A stretch of DNA of 14,358 bases from JAJPHY01 sp040754475 (GTDB taxonomy: Bacteria > Actinomycetota > UBA4738 > HRBIN12): positions 1 to 14,358 of the forward strand of contig JBFMCN010000060.1 of NCBI GenBank assembly GCA_040754475.1, given 5' to 3'. The notes beneath the pieces were generated by a model that was not told the DNA's origin, did not search any database, and worked only from the letters and a program-made list of their open reading frames with translations. Position 1 is the first letter of the stretch. Every line of letters starts with the position of its first letter. The translations under genes and the position numbers were made by a program. Shown piece by piece: positions 6,671-13,837 of this stretch.

Positions 6671-7278
6671 CGCGAGGCCACCTCCCTCACGAAGGTCTCG
6701 TAGATCGCGAGGCCGGCGTCGCCGGACTTCTCCGGGTGGAACTGCGTGGCGAACACGTTCTCGACCGCGATCGCGGCGGAGAAGGGACGGCCGTGCTCGG
6801 TGACCCCGACCGTCGTTCCCACGGTGATGTCGGGGGCGTACGAATGGACGAAGTAGAAGCGAGTTCCACTCGGGATGCCTGAGACGTACGGGTGCGCCTC
6901 AGTCCACCGCACCGCGTTCCATCCCATGTGCGGAACCTTCACGGTGGGTGGCAGGCGCCGCGAGCGGCCGCTAATCAGGCCGAGGCCCGAGGCGGTCGCG
7001 TCCTCCTCGCTCCCATCGAGCAGCACCTGCATGCCGACACACACACCGAAGACCGGTCGTCCGCTCCCGGCGACTTCCCTCACGAGCTCGTCCAGCCCCC
7101 GCTCTCGCAGGTTCCGCATGCACGCGCCGAAGTGCCCCACGCCCGGGACGACCAGCGCGTCTGCATCTCCCGCCGTCCGGGCGTCGTCCGTCACCTCGGC
7201 TGCGCCGCCCACGTGCGCAATCGCCCGGGAAACGGACCGCAAGTTTCCCATCCCGTAGTCGAGGATCGCGATGGTCAC
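6667..7278 (-). CDS. hisH: Imidazole glycerol phosphate synthase, glutaminase subunit
   Basis: HisH hydrolyses glutamine and channels ammonia into HisF. The 203-residue class I glutamine amidotransferase shows the catalytic triad C80 (GVCVGMQ), H181 and E183 (QFHPEKS), the N-terminal LDYGMGNLRS (6-15), the oxyanion-strand region VVPGVGHF (43-50), and PHMGWN (116-121), the segment that contacts HisF. The start is GTG 7278, which overlaps the hisB stop as GTGA. Only a weak AAAGG precedes it, so coupling to hisB translation is likely. All catalytic residues are present. Confidence 0.97.
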   Translation of the reverse strand: MTIAILDYGMGNLRSVSRAIAHVGGAAEVTDDARTAGDADALVVPGVGHFGACMRNLRERGLDELVREVAGSGRPVFGVCVGMQVLLDGSEEDATASGLGLISGRSRRLPPTVKVPHMGWNAVRWTEAHPYVSGIPSGTRFYFVHSYAPDITVGTTVGVTEHGRPFSAAIAVENVFATQFHPEKSGDAGLAIYETFVREVASR

Positions 7279-7862
7279 AGAGCGCCTTTCGTCGAAGGCG
7301 CGCCCGCACGGCCGGTGAGGGAACAGGCGTCGCCGAGCGCCTTCGCCATCGCCTTGAACTCGGCCTCGACGACGTGGTGTGGCGAGCGGCCGGCGACCAG
7401 GCGGACGTGGAGCGTCATCCGCGCAGCAGTGGCGAACGCCCGCAGGAAGTCCTCGGTGAGGCCGCTGTCGTAGGTGCCGATCGTCTCGGCGGGCACGTCG
7501 ACCTCGTGCACGACGAACGGGCGGCCCGAGAGGTCGAGCGCGACCTCGACGGCCGCCTCGTCGAGCGGCACCGTGATCGAAGCGAACCGGCGGATGCCCT
7601 GCTTGTCTCCGAGCGCCTGCGCCAGCGCTTGCCCCAGGGCGAGCCCCACGTCCTCGACCGTGTGGTGGCCGTCCACCTCAAGGTCGCCCTTGGCCGATAC
7701 GACGAGGTCGAACCCGGCGTGCGTGCCGAGCTGCTGCAGCATGTGGTCGAAGAACGGCAGCCCGGTTTCGGCCCTCGCCGTTCCGGAGCCGTCGAGCCGC
7801 AGCTCGACTCGGACCTTCGTCTCCTTCGTGACGCGGTCGATCGTCGCTTCGCGCGGGCTCAT
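7275..7862 (-). CDS. hisB: Imidazoleglycerol-phosphate dehydratase (monofunctional HisB)
   Basis: HisB removes water from imidazole glycerol phosphate to give imidazole acetol phosphate. At 195 residues it is the monofunctional dehydratase, without the N-terminal phosphatase domain of enterobacterial HisB. The manganese-binding signatures are present twice, as in the family: FFDHMLQQLGTH (37-48) with DGHHTVED (64-71), and the C-terminal SPHHVVEAEFKA (160-171). The frame is open upstream of ATG 7862, but family homology begins at MSPREATIDRVTKETKV. AGGAGG (7870-7875) lies 7 nt before the start, inside hisC, and ATGA overlaps the hisC stop. Confidence 0.97.
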   Translation of the reverse strand: MSPREATIDRVTKETKVRVELRLDGSGTARAETGLPFFDHMLQQLGTHAGFDLVVSAKGDLEVDGHHTVEDVGLALGQALAQALGDKQGIRRFASITVPLDEAAVEVALDLSGRPFVVHEVDVPAETIGTYDSGLTEDFLRAFATAARMTLHVRLVAGRSPHHVVEAEFKAMAKALGDACSLTGRAGAPSTKGAL

Positions 7863-8908
7863 CGCAGGACCTCCTCGAGGGCTTCCAGGAACCGGTCGAT
7901 CTCCGCCGGCGTACCGGCCGTGACGCGGAGGCACTCGGGCACGATGGTGGTCAAGTCGCGAACGAGCACGCCGCGATCCACCAGTCCACTCCAGACTGCG
8001 GCTGCCGGCCTGGGGGGACGGAACAGCACGAAGTTGGCGTCGGAGTCGAAAGCCTCCGTTCCCATTGCGCGTAGCTCGCGGAGGATCCGGTCGCGCTGTG
8101 TGCGGATCTCGCCAAGGATCGCGCTTGCCTCGTCGGCGTGGCGGAGTGCGGCCGCCCCGGCCGCCTGGGTGAGCGCCGACAAGTGGTACGGGAGACGGAC
8201 GCGCCGCATGTCGTCGATCACCTCGGGCGCCGCGAGGCAGTAGCCGATCCGGGCGCCGGCCAGCGCGAACGCCTTCGAGAACGTACGGACGACGGCGAGG
8301 TTCGGGTGTCGGGCGACCAACGGGAGCGCGGTCTCGCCGCCGAACTCCACGTACGCGTGGTCGACGATCACGAGCGCCTCGGTCGTCGCGGCCAGCTCCT
8401 CGATCACCTCGATGGGCTGTGCGTTGCCGGTGGGGTTGTTGGGCGAGCAGACGAACACCACCCGCGGGTCGGACTCAGCGGCGCGTGTCGCGTCGCCGCC
8501 CGAGACGAGCCAGGGACGGTCCAGCTCGATGCGGACGACGTCGGAGTGCGCGATCCAGGAGAGTCGCTCGTGCAGCACGTAGGTGGGCTCGAACACCGCG
8601 ACCCTCCTACCGGGCCCACCGTACGCGAGGAGCAGCTGCTGGATGATCTCGTTAGAGCCGTTCGCCGCCCAGGTCCCCTCGACTGGGTGGCCGGCGTGCT
8701 CGGCGAGAGCCTCTCTGAGCCCGGTCGCTTCCCGGTCGGGGTAGCGGTTGAGGGACAGATTCAGCACCGCCGCGGCCAGCTCCTCGCGGAACGCCTGCGG
8801 GAGGGGATAGGGAGATTCGTTCGTGTTGAGCCGGACGGGGACGGAAAGCTGTGGTACCTGGTACGGCTCGAGGTTGCGAAGACCCGGGCGGGGCTCGATC
8901 GGGCTCAC
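7859..8908 (-). CDS. hisC: Histidinol-phosphate aminotransferase
   Basis: HisC is a class I/II PLP aminotransferase that transfers an amino group from glutamate to imidazole acetol phosphate. The 349-residue protein contains LNTNESPYPLP (27-37), ANGSNEIIQ (82-90), SPNNPTG (155-161), D183 in VIVDHAYVEFGG, the PLP Schiff-base lysine K212 in TFSKAFALAGARIGY, and R328 in CLRVTAGT for the substrate carboxylate or phosphate. The start is GTG 8908 (MSPIEPRPGLRNLEPY), which overlaps the hisD stop as GTGA and has a very strong ribosome site. The same frame stays open for 345 more codons upstream, but that part is a shadow of hisD. Confidence 0.96.
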   Translation of the reverse strand: MSPIEPRPGLRNLEPYQVPQLSVPVRLNTNESPYPLPQAFREELAAAVLNLSLNRYPDREATGLREALAEHAGHPVEGTWAANGSNEIIQQLLLAYGGPGRRVAVFEPTYVLHERLSWIAHSDVVRIELDRPWLVSGGDATRAAESDPRVVFVCSPNNPTGNAQPIEVIEELAATTEALVIVDHAYVEFGGETALPLVARHPNLAVVRTFSKAFALAGARIGYCLAAPEVIDDMRRVRLPYHLSALTQAAGAAALRHADEASAILGEIRTQRDRILRELRAMGTEAFDSDANFVLFRPPRPAAAVWSGLVDRGVLVRDLTTIVPECLRVTAGTPAEIDRFLEALEEVLR

Positions 8909-10245
8909 GGCTTCCCTCCCTCCTGGAAACAGGACCGGCCGGGTCCCTCGGGGCTCGCCGGGCTCTCTCCGGGCGCCCCGGCTCGGAGCTCGACGGCGCG
9001 GGCGTGACCGACGAGGCCTTCCGCTCGTGCGATCGTGGCCACCTCGGGGCCGAGTCTCGCGGCAGCCTCGGCGTCCATCTCCACGACCGAGGAGACCGTG
9101 ACGAAGTCTGAGGCCCGTAGCCCGCTGGCGAAGCGCGCGGTCCCTGCCGTCGGCAGCACGTGGTTCGAAGCAACCCCGTAGTCCCCGAACGGGACCGGCG
9201 TGAAGGCCCCGACGAAGACCGCCCCGGCGCTCCTGATGCCCGCAGCGAACTCCTCGGGTTCCGCGAGCGCCAGCTGGAGGTGTTCTGGTGCGAGGTCGTT
9301 GACGACGTCGAGCGCCTGTTCTCGATCCGCCACTAGGGCCGCGCGAGCGTGCTTCAACGCCGCGTCCACGATCTCGCGCCGCGCAGCCTGAAACAGCTCC
9401 TCCAGGAGTGCCGCCTCGACGCGTTTCACCAATGACGGATCGGTGGTCACGAGGGTCGTGAGGGCGTCCGGGTCGTGCTCGGCCTGGGCGATCAGGTCGG
9501 CCGCGAGCCATTCGGGCCGGGCGTCGCCGTCGGCGACCAGCACCAGCTCGGTCGGGCCGGCTAGGCCGTCGACGCCGACCTCGCCCGAGACCTGGCGCTT
9601 GGCCTCGGTCACATAGGCGTTGCCGGGCCCGACGATCCGATCGACCGCAGGGATGGAGTCGGTGCCGTAGGCCATGGCCGCGATTGCCTGGGCTCCCCCG
9701 GCCTTTACGACATGGGTCGTCCCGGAGTGCGCCGCCGCGTACAGGACGGCCGGGTGAACGGAGCCGTCGGACGCCGGCGGCGTACAAACCACGATCTGTG
9801 CGACACCCGCCACCTCGGCGGGCACGACGGTCATGCATACCGACGACGGATAGACGGCTCGGCCTCCGGGCACGTAGCAGCCGGCGCGCGCGAGCGGACG
9901 CACGATCTCGCCGAAACAAACGCCCTCCTGCTCCTCCCACCACTCGGGTGGGAGCTGGCGACGGTGCAGGTCGGTCAGGCGCTGGACGAGGGCGTCGAGG
10001 GCGGCCTTGAGCTCGGAGGGAACCGCAGCCTCAGCGCGCTCGAACTCATCGGGGGCCACCTTCAGGCCGGTCTCGCGCAGGTCGGCGCCGTCGAACCGAA
10101 GCGTCAGCTCCAAGAGCGCGGCGTCGCCCTCCTCGCGGACGCGCCGAACGATGCCGCGAACGGTCTCGGCGATGGAGGGGTCGATCTCGAGGCGTCTGGG
10201 CTCGAGCCGCTCCCTCCGCGAACGGAGGTCGAGGAGCTCGAGCAT
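8905..10245 (-). CDS. hisD: Histidinol dehydrogenase
   Basis: HisD oxidises histidinol to histidine in two NAD-dependent steps. The 446-residue protein has the expected zinc ligands Q254 and H257 (IAQAEHDPDA), D355 (PFGDYGVASNH) and H414 (GLVGHARAV). The general base pair is E321-H322 (APEHLQL). The nucleotide-binding region includes GPGNAYVTEAKR (206-217) and the signature GVDGLAGPTELVLVAD (224-239). ATG 10245 has GAGGAG 6 nt upstream and directly abuts the stop of the small membrane ORF. The C-terminus carries about 24 residues beyond the last conserved block, rich in Gly, Pro and Ser, which also encode the hisC ribosome site. It is the first his gene of the run. Confidence 0.97.
   Translation of the reverse strand: MLELLDLRSRRERLEPRRLEIDPSIAETVRGIVRRVREEGDAALLELTLRFDGADLRETGLKVAPDEFERAEAAVPSELKAALDALVQRLTDLHRRQLPPEWWEEQEGVCFGEIVRPLARAGCYVPGGRAVYPSSVCMTVVPAEVAGVAQIVVCTPPASDGSVHPAVLYAAAHSGTTHVVKAGGAQAIAAMAYGTDSIPAVDRIVGPGNAYVTEAKRQVSGEVGVDGLAGPTELVLVADGDARPEWLAADLIAQAEHDPDALTTLVTTDPSLVKRVEAALLEELFQAARREIVDAALKHARAALVADREQALDVVNDLAPEHLQLALAEPEEFAAGIRSAGAVFVGAFTPVPFGDYGVASNHVLPTAGTARFASGLRASDFVTVSSVVEMDAEAAARLGPEVATIARAEGLVGHARAVELRAGAPGESPASPEGPGRSCFQEGGKP
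8911..8923 (-). promoter_or_regulatory. Strong ribosome binding site for hisC
   Basis: The minus strand reads GGAGGGAGGGAAG just before the hisC GTG, a doubled Shine-Dalgarno whose second GGAGG sits 6 nt from the start. It lies inside the last codons of hisD and encodes part of the HisD C-terminal tail. It decides the hisC start within a frame open far upstream. Confidence 0.75.
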
Positions 10246-10407
10246 CTAATGCTCCTCGACGGCCTCGTGGTGATGGTCGGGGGCAAGGACGGGGGCGCGG
10301 TCGGCCCGCCGGTCACGCGCAAAGAGGATCCAGCCGCTGGCCGACACGAACGCGGCGGCGGCTATGAGCAGGCCCAGGGCCAGCAGGAACGTCGCTTGTC
10401 GGTCCAT
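10246..10407 (-). CDS. Small single-pass membrane protein with His-rich tail, function unknown
   Basis: The 53-residue product from ATG 10407 begins MDRQATFLLALGLLIAAAAF. It has one hydrophobic helix (about 5-29), then the basic RDRRADR, which suggests the C-terminus is cytoplasmic, and ends in DHHHEAVEEH, a cluster that could bind a metal. I recognise no family. Its TAG stop directly abuts the hisD ATG, and the hisD ribosome site lies in its last codons, so it probably belongs to the operon. The start is uncertain. ATG 10407 has no Shine-Dalgarno, but TACTCT (10418-10423) lies 10 nt before it and could be the -10 of a near-leaderless promoter. An in-frame ATG at 10458 overlaps the thyX stop (ATGA) and would give 70 residues. 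Helix, tail and exact abutment make it more credible than a chance frame. Confidence 0.55.
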   Translation of the reverse strand: MDRQATFLLALGLLIAAAAFVSASGWILFARDRRADRAPVLAPDHHHEAVEEH

Positions 10408-10454
10408 GGGGACGGATAGAGTACCGGAAACCGCAGGTCGCCGCGAGTCGAACG

Positions 10455-12062
10455 TCATTCGGGTTGGGGGGAATGCCGCTTGGCCTCGGCCCGCCGCTCG
10501 GCCTCCAGACGCTCCAGGTCGACCTTGGAGCGATCCACGTACCGCATGGCGGCGGCGATCGCCTTGTGGCCGGCAGCGTTCTCGATCATGTCGTGCATCT
10601 CGTGCGCCACGCGCCGGTACGTCGGATGGCCCTGGGGCGAGGAGCGCAGCTCGATCAGGTGCATCGCCTCTCGGGCGTTCATCTGCATCACGAACCGGAT
10701 GCGGTAGGCCATCGCGACCGCGTACTGCGCGACTTCCCGTCCGGCTGCTTCGGCGAGCGTCGCCCACGTCCGTGCCGAGTCCTCAATAGTCGTGCGCCAT
10801 TCGTCTTGGAGACCCGCCTCCGTGATCTGGGGCGGGGTCTCGTATCCGTGCTCAGGTGTGAGCGTCTGCCACTCGAGCGTGAGCAGACGGTGGCGCTGGA
10901 GGTCGCGGAACGCCCCGAAGTCGCACAGCACGTCGAAACGGTACCCGGTGCGCTCGAACGCCCGCCCGGGCTTGTGCCGGCGGTTGCCTCGTTCGCCGAC
11001 GTAGGCTGTGAGGACCGCCTCACGCTCCGCGTCGTCCATCGTGTGCGCGAGCCGGTGCAGCCGATCGTCGGGAAGGTCGGTCGACGCGTACAGCGCCGCG
11101 GCAACCACCTTCTCCTCACCGGCCGGGTCGTAGTCGACGAGCGTGACCTCGGCGCGCGAGCCCGGCTCGATCCCCGCCGTGTATCTCGCGGCGATCTCGG
11201 CGACCTCCTTGCGCGTGTCGCGCAGGTACTCGGACCAGGCCACCCCACGATCGGGAAGGTCCACGCGCTTCAGGAACGAGGGGATGACCTTGCGGAGCTC
11301 TTCGAGCATGAGGTCGGCGTACTCGCGCACCTCGGCGAGGGGGTGGGCTCGCATCCTGAGCATCATGCTCTCGAACGCCTGCCCGTCCGCGTACACGCCG
11401 AGGTTGGAGCGGGCGCCGGCCGGCAGAAGGAGCCGGAGCGTGTCGCACGTCTTGGCCGTGATCGTGGACCGATACACGAGGTCCGAGTCGGCCGGGTCTT
11501 TCGGGAACCTCACCCGAAACCAGTCGAGCATCGGGTGGAACATCCGGCCGTACGCCTCGAAGGTCCGGTCGGCGAAGGCGAGGTACTCGGGCTCGGTCGG
11601 CGTGCCTGCGATCTCGGGTGGGACCGATAGGCGCCAGCGTCCTCCGGGCCTGTCGTCGTAGCGCATGTACCGGGTCGACTGCTCGAGGTAGGCGGCCAGG
11701 CGTCCCCACTCGATCGCCTTTGCCAGCAGCTGGGAGGCCTGCTCGCACGCAAGGTGGACGCCGCCGAGCTGCGCAACGGAGTCATCGCCGTACTCGAGGA
11801 ACACGTTGTCGTAGAGGCGCTCCGCGCGCTCGGTTCCGACGGTGGCGGACGCCGGCTTCGGGACGTCCTCGACGTCCTTCGCGAACTCGTCAAGGAAGAG
11901 ACGCCGGAGCGACTTCGACGTGCGTGAATACCGGGCGAACAGCGCGCCCTTCACGACCTCGGGAAGGTTCACGAGCGCGAACACCGGACCCTCGAGGTTC
12001 GTGAAGTGCGGTTCGAGCCTCGCCCGTTCCTCGCGGGTGAACTCCTCCCGCACGTACCACAT
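10455..12062 (-). CDS. thyX: Double-length ThyX-like (FAD-dependent thymidylate synthase family) protein
   Basis: ThyX makes dTMP from dUMP with methylene-tetrahydrofolate and FAD, usually as a homotetramer of about 220-250 residues. This protein has 535 residues and reads as two ThyX-like domains in tandem. The N-terminal half has GRLAAYLEQSTRY (120-132), which aligns with the canonical HRIASYNELSGRY but lacks the first Arg-His, and a later RLLLPAGARSNLGVYADGQ (210-228). The C-terminal half has HKPGRAFE (363-370), the flavin motif RHRLLTLEWQT (390-400) and NAREAMHLIELR (462-473). The C half keeps RHR and NAR but has Thr where the motif normally has Ser, followed by LTPEHGY. ATG 12062 is two bases after the pknB stop; GTG 12068 (GTGA overlap) is an alternative. 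Its activity as a thymidylate synthase is inferred. Confidence 0.82.
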   Translation of the reverse strand: MWYVREEFTREERARLEPHFTNLEGPVFALVNLPEVVKGALFARYSRTSKSLRRLFLDEFAKDVEDVPKPASATVGTERAERLYDNVFLEYGDDSVAQLGGVHLACEQASQLLAKAIEWGRLAAYLEQSTRYMRYDDRPGGRWRLSVPPEIAGTPTEPEYLAFADRTFEAYGRMFHPMLDWFRVRFPKDPADSDLVYRSTITAKTCDTLRLLLPAGARSNLGVYADGQAFESMMLRMRAHPLAEVREYADLMLEELRKVIPSFLKRVDLPDRGVAWSEYLRDTRKEVAEIAARYTAGIEPGSRAEVTLVDYDPAGEEKVVAAALYASTDLPDDRLHRLAHTMDDAEREAVLTAYVGERGNRRHKPGRAFERTGYRFDVLCDFGAFRDLQRHRLLTLEWQTLTPEHGYETPPQITEAGLQDEWRTTIEDSARTWATLAEAAGREVAQYAVAMAYRIRFVMQMNAREAMHLIELRSSPQGHPTYRRVAHEMHDMIENAAGHKAIAAAMRYVDRSKVDLERLEAERRAEAKRHSPQPE

Positions 12063-12064
12063 CG

Positions 12065-13837
12065 TCACGGCTTGGTTGCCTGGAGCTGGCTGGGGCTGGG
12101 TGTGGGGCTGGGTGTGGGGCTGGGTGTGGGGCTGGGTGTAGGCGTCGGGGATTCGCTTGTGGTCTCCACGAGCGTGACCGTGTCTCCTTGCTCTGCCGAC
12201 GTACCTCCCGGCGGGCCCTGCGCCGCCACCTTGCCGGCTTGCGGGCAGTCGGGGTTGTACTGCGTGCCCTCCTCGATGACGACCTCGAAGCCCAGCCTCC
12301 TGAGCTCGGACAGTGCGTACCCGATGCTCTCGCACACGAGATCTGGAACGGTCACCTCCCCCGGCCCCAGGGAGACGACCATCGTGACGACGCTCCCCTC
12401 CTCGACCTCCGAGCCCTCCGGCGGGTCGAGGCTGATCACGTGGCCGGCCGGCACGTCGCTGGCTTGCTGTGACTCGTGCACGTCGAGGTTCAGGCCGTCG
12501 AGAATCTCACGGACCTCGTCCGCAGGCCGGCCGGCCAGGCCGGTCGGGATCGTGACGGTGACGGGTGGCGCCTTTGCCACGGTCAAAGTCACTTCCGCGC
12601 CCTCCTCAACCTCGGTCCCGACTTCGGGGCTCTGCTCGAGCACGGTCCCCGCCTTGACGCTCGAGTCCTCGACGTACTTGATGGGTCGGGCCACTTCCAG
12701 TCCGGCGGCCTCGATCTTGGCGATCGCCTCGCGGAGCTTCATCCCCGTCACCGACGGAACCGGGACGAGTGAGGGTGCCCCACCGTTGTTCCCTTGGAGC
12801 ACGGCTGAAGCCAGTAGGAAGAGGCCGCTGCCCAGCCCGGCGGCGATCAGGGTCCCGATCACGACGCCGATCCACAAGCGGCGACGTCGGCCTCCGGTTG
12901 GCTCGGTCGGAGGAAGGACGGCCGTGTGCTCGGGTCTTTCGATGGCCTGCGTCGTCGCCGCTTCGGCGAGCAACGGGGTCGCCTCCACGGGACGCCCCAG
13001 GTGCGCGCGCTCGAGGTCGGCGCGGAGCTCGTCCGCGGTCTGGTAGCGGTTCGCCGGGTTCTTGGCGAGCGCCTTCATGATCACGGCCTCGAGCCCCGGG
13101 GAGACGTCCGGGTTCAGCTCTGACGGCGGAACCGGCTGCTCCAGGACGTGCTTGGAGGCGACGGCGACGGCGCTGTCGCCGGAGAACGGCGGCTGCCCGG
13201 TCACCATCTCGTAGAGGACGACGCCGAGCGAGTACAGGTCGCTTCGCTGGTCGACCGGCTGGCCCTGTGCCTGCTCGGGCGAGAGATACGACGCCGTTCC
13301 GAGCACCGCCGCCGTCTGCGCAACTGTGTCGGCGGAGGTGGTCAGTCTGGCGATCCCGAAGTCGGTCACCTTCACCGACCCATCGCGCGCGACCATGATG
13401 TTCGCGGGCTTGACGTCGCGATGAACGATGCCGGCCGCATGGGCTACCGACAGCGCCTCGCACACTGACCCGGCGAGCTCGATCGCCCGCTCCGGCATGA
13501 TGCGGCCGCCGCCGGCCAGGTACTCCGCGAGAGTCCTTGCCTCGACGTACTCCATGACGATGAAGTGGATGCCGTCGTCGGAGCCGGTGTCGTAGACGCC
13601 GACGACGTGGGGGTTGTTCAGGCGTGCGGCGGCCTGGGCCTCGCGGCGAAAGCGCGTGAGGAAGTTGGCGTCGTCCGCGAACTGCGGCGCCAGGATCTTG
13701 ATGGCCACGGGCCGGCCGAGCACGGTATCGATGCCGCGGAACACCTTGGCCATGCCGCCGCGGCCGAGCTCCTCCTCGACGCGGTAGCGTCCGGCCAGGA
13801 GCGTGCGCGGGGTAGCTCCGTCTTGCTGGTCACTCAT
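12065..13837 (-). CDS. pknB: PASTA-domain serine/threonine protein kinase (PknB/StkP type)
   Basis: The 590-residue membrane kinase senses cell-wall fragments outside the cell and phosphorylates division and wall-synthesis proteins inside. The kinase domain (about 17-280) has the glycine loop GRGGMAKV (25-32), K47, HRD with D141 in VHRDVKPANIM, DFG at 159-161, a Thr-rich activation loop (T166, T167, T171, T175, T181) and SPEQ at 186-189. A basic stop RRRR precedes one membrane helix (321-347). Three extracellular PASTA domains follow at about 357-422, 424-492 and 494-557. The tail (562-583) is a Thr/Ser-Pro repeat. PASTA3 has two cysteines (C502, C531), unusual for this family. ATG 13837 has GGAGG 9 nt upstream and overlaps the pbpA stop by 8 bases (ATGAGTGA). 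All catalytic residues are present. Confidence 0.96.
   Translation of the reverse strand: MSDQQDGATPRTLLAGRYRVEEELGRGGMAKVFRGIDTVLGRPVAIKILAPQFADDANFLTRFRREAQAAARLNNPHVVGVYDTGSDDGIHFIVMEYVEARTLAEYLAGGGRIMPERAIELAGSVCEALSVAHAAGIVHRDVKPANIMVARDGSVKVTDFGIARLTTSADTVAQTAAVLGTASYLSPEQAQGQPVDQRSDLYSLGVVLYEMVTGQPPFSGDSAVAVASKHVLEQPVPPSELNPDVSPGLEAVIMKALAKNPANRYQTADELRADLERAHLGRPVEATPLLAEAATTQAIERPEHTAVLPPTEPTGGRRRRLWIGVVIGTLIAAGLGSGLFLLASAVLQGNNGGAPSLVPVPSVTGMKLREAIAKIEAAGLEVARPIKYVEDSSVKAGTVLEQSPEVGTEVEEGAEVTLTVAKAPPVTVTIPTGLAGRPADEVREILDGLNLDVHESQQASDVPAGHVISLDPPEGSEVEEGSVVTMVVSLGPGEVTVPDLVCESIGYALSELRRLGFEVVIEEGTQYNPDCPQAGKVAAQGPPGGTSAEQGDTVTLVETTSESPTPTPSPTPSPTPSPTPSPSQLQATKP
12092..12139. repeat. 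Four perfect 12-bp tandem repeats at the 3' end of pknB
   Basis: GGGGCTGGGTGT occurs four times without interruption on the plus strand. In the pknB frame (minus strand) each unit encodes Thr-Pro-Ser-Pro, so copy-number change would lengthen or shorten the extracellular tail without a frameshift. The plus strand has at least eight runs of three or four G with 2-3 nt loops, which gives G-quadruplex potential on the strand that is the template for this operon. Confidence 0.9.

Noticed and set aside
8909..9943. 345-codon open frame upstream of and in frame with hisC
   Set aside because: It occupies the same strand as hisD in another frame, has Arg/Gly-rich shadow composition, and hisD in this interval has all its catalytic residues. 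HisC homology and the strong ribosome site start at 8908.
10459..10767. Upstream extension of the small membrane-protein frame into thyX
   Set aside because: The extension is an Arg-rich shadow of the conserved thyX 3' region and adds no hydrophobic or conserved segment.
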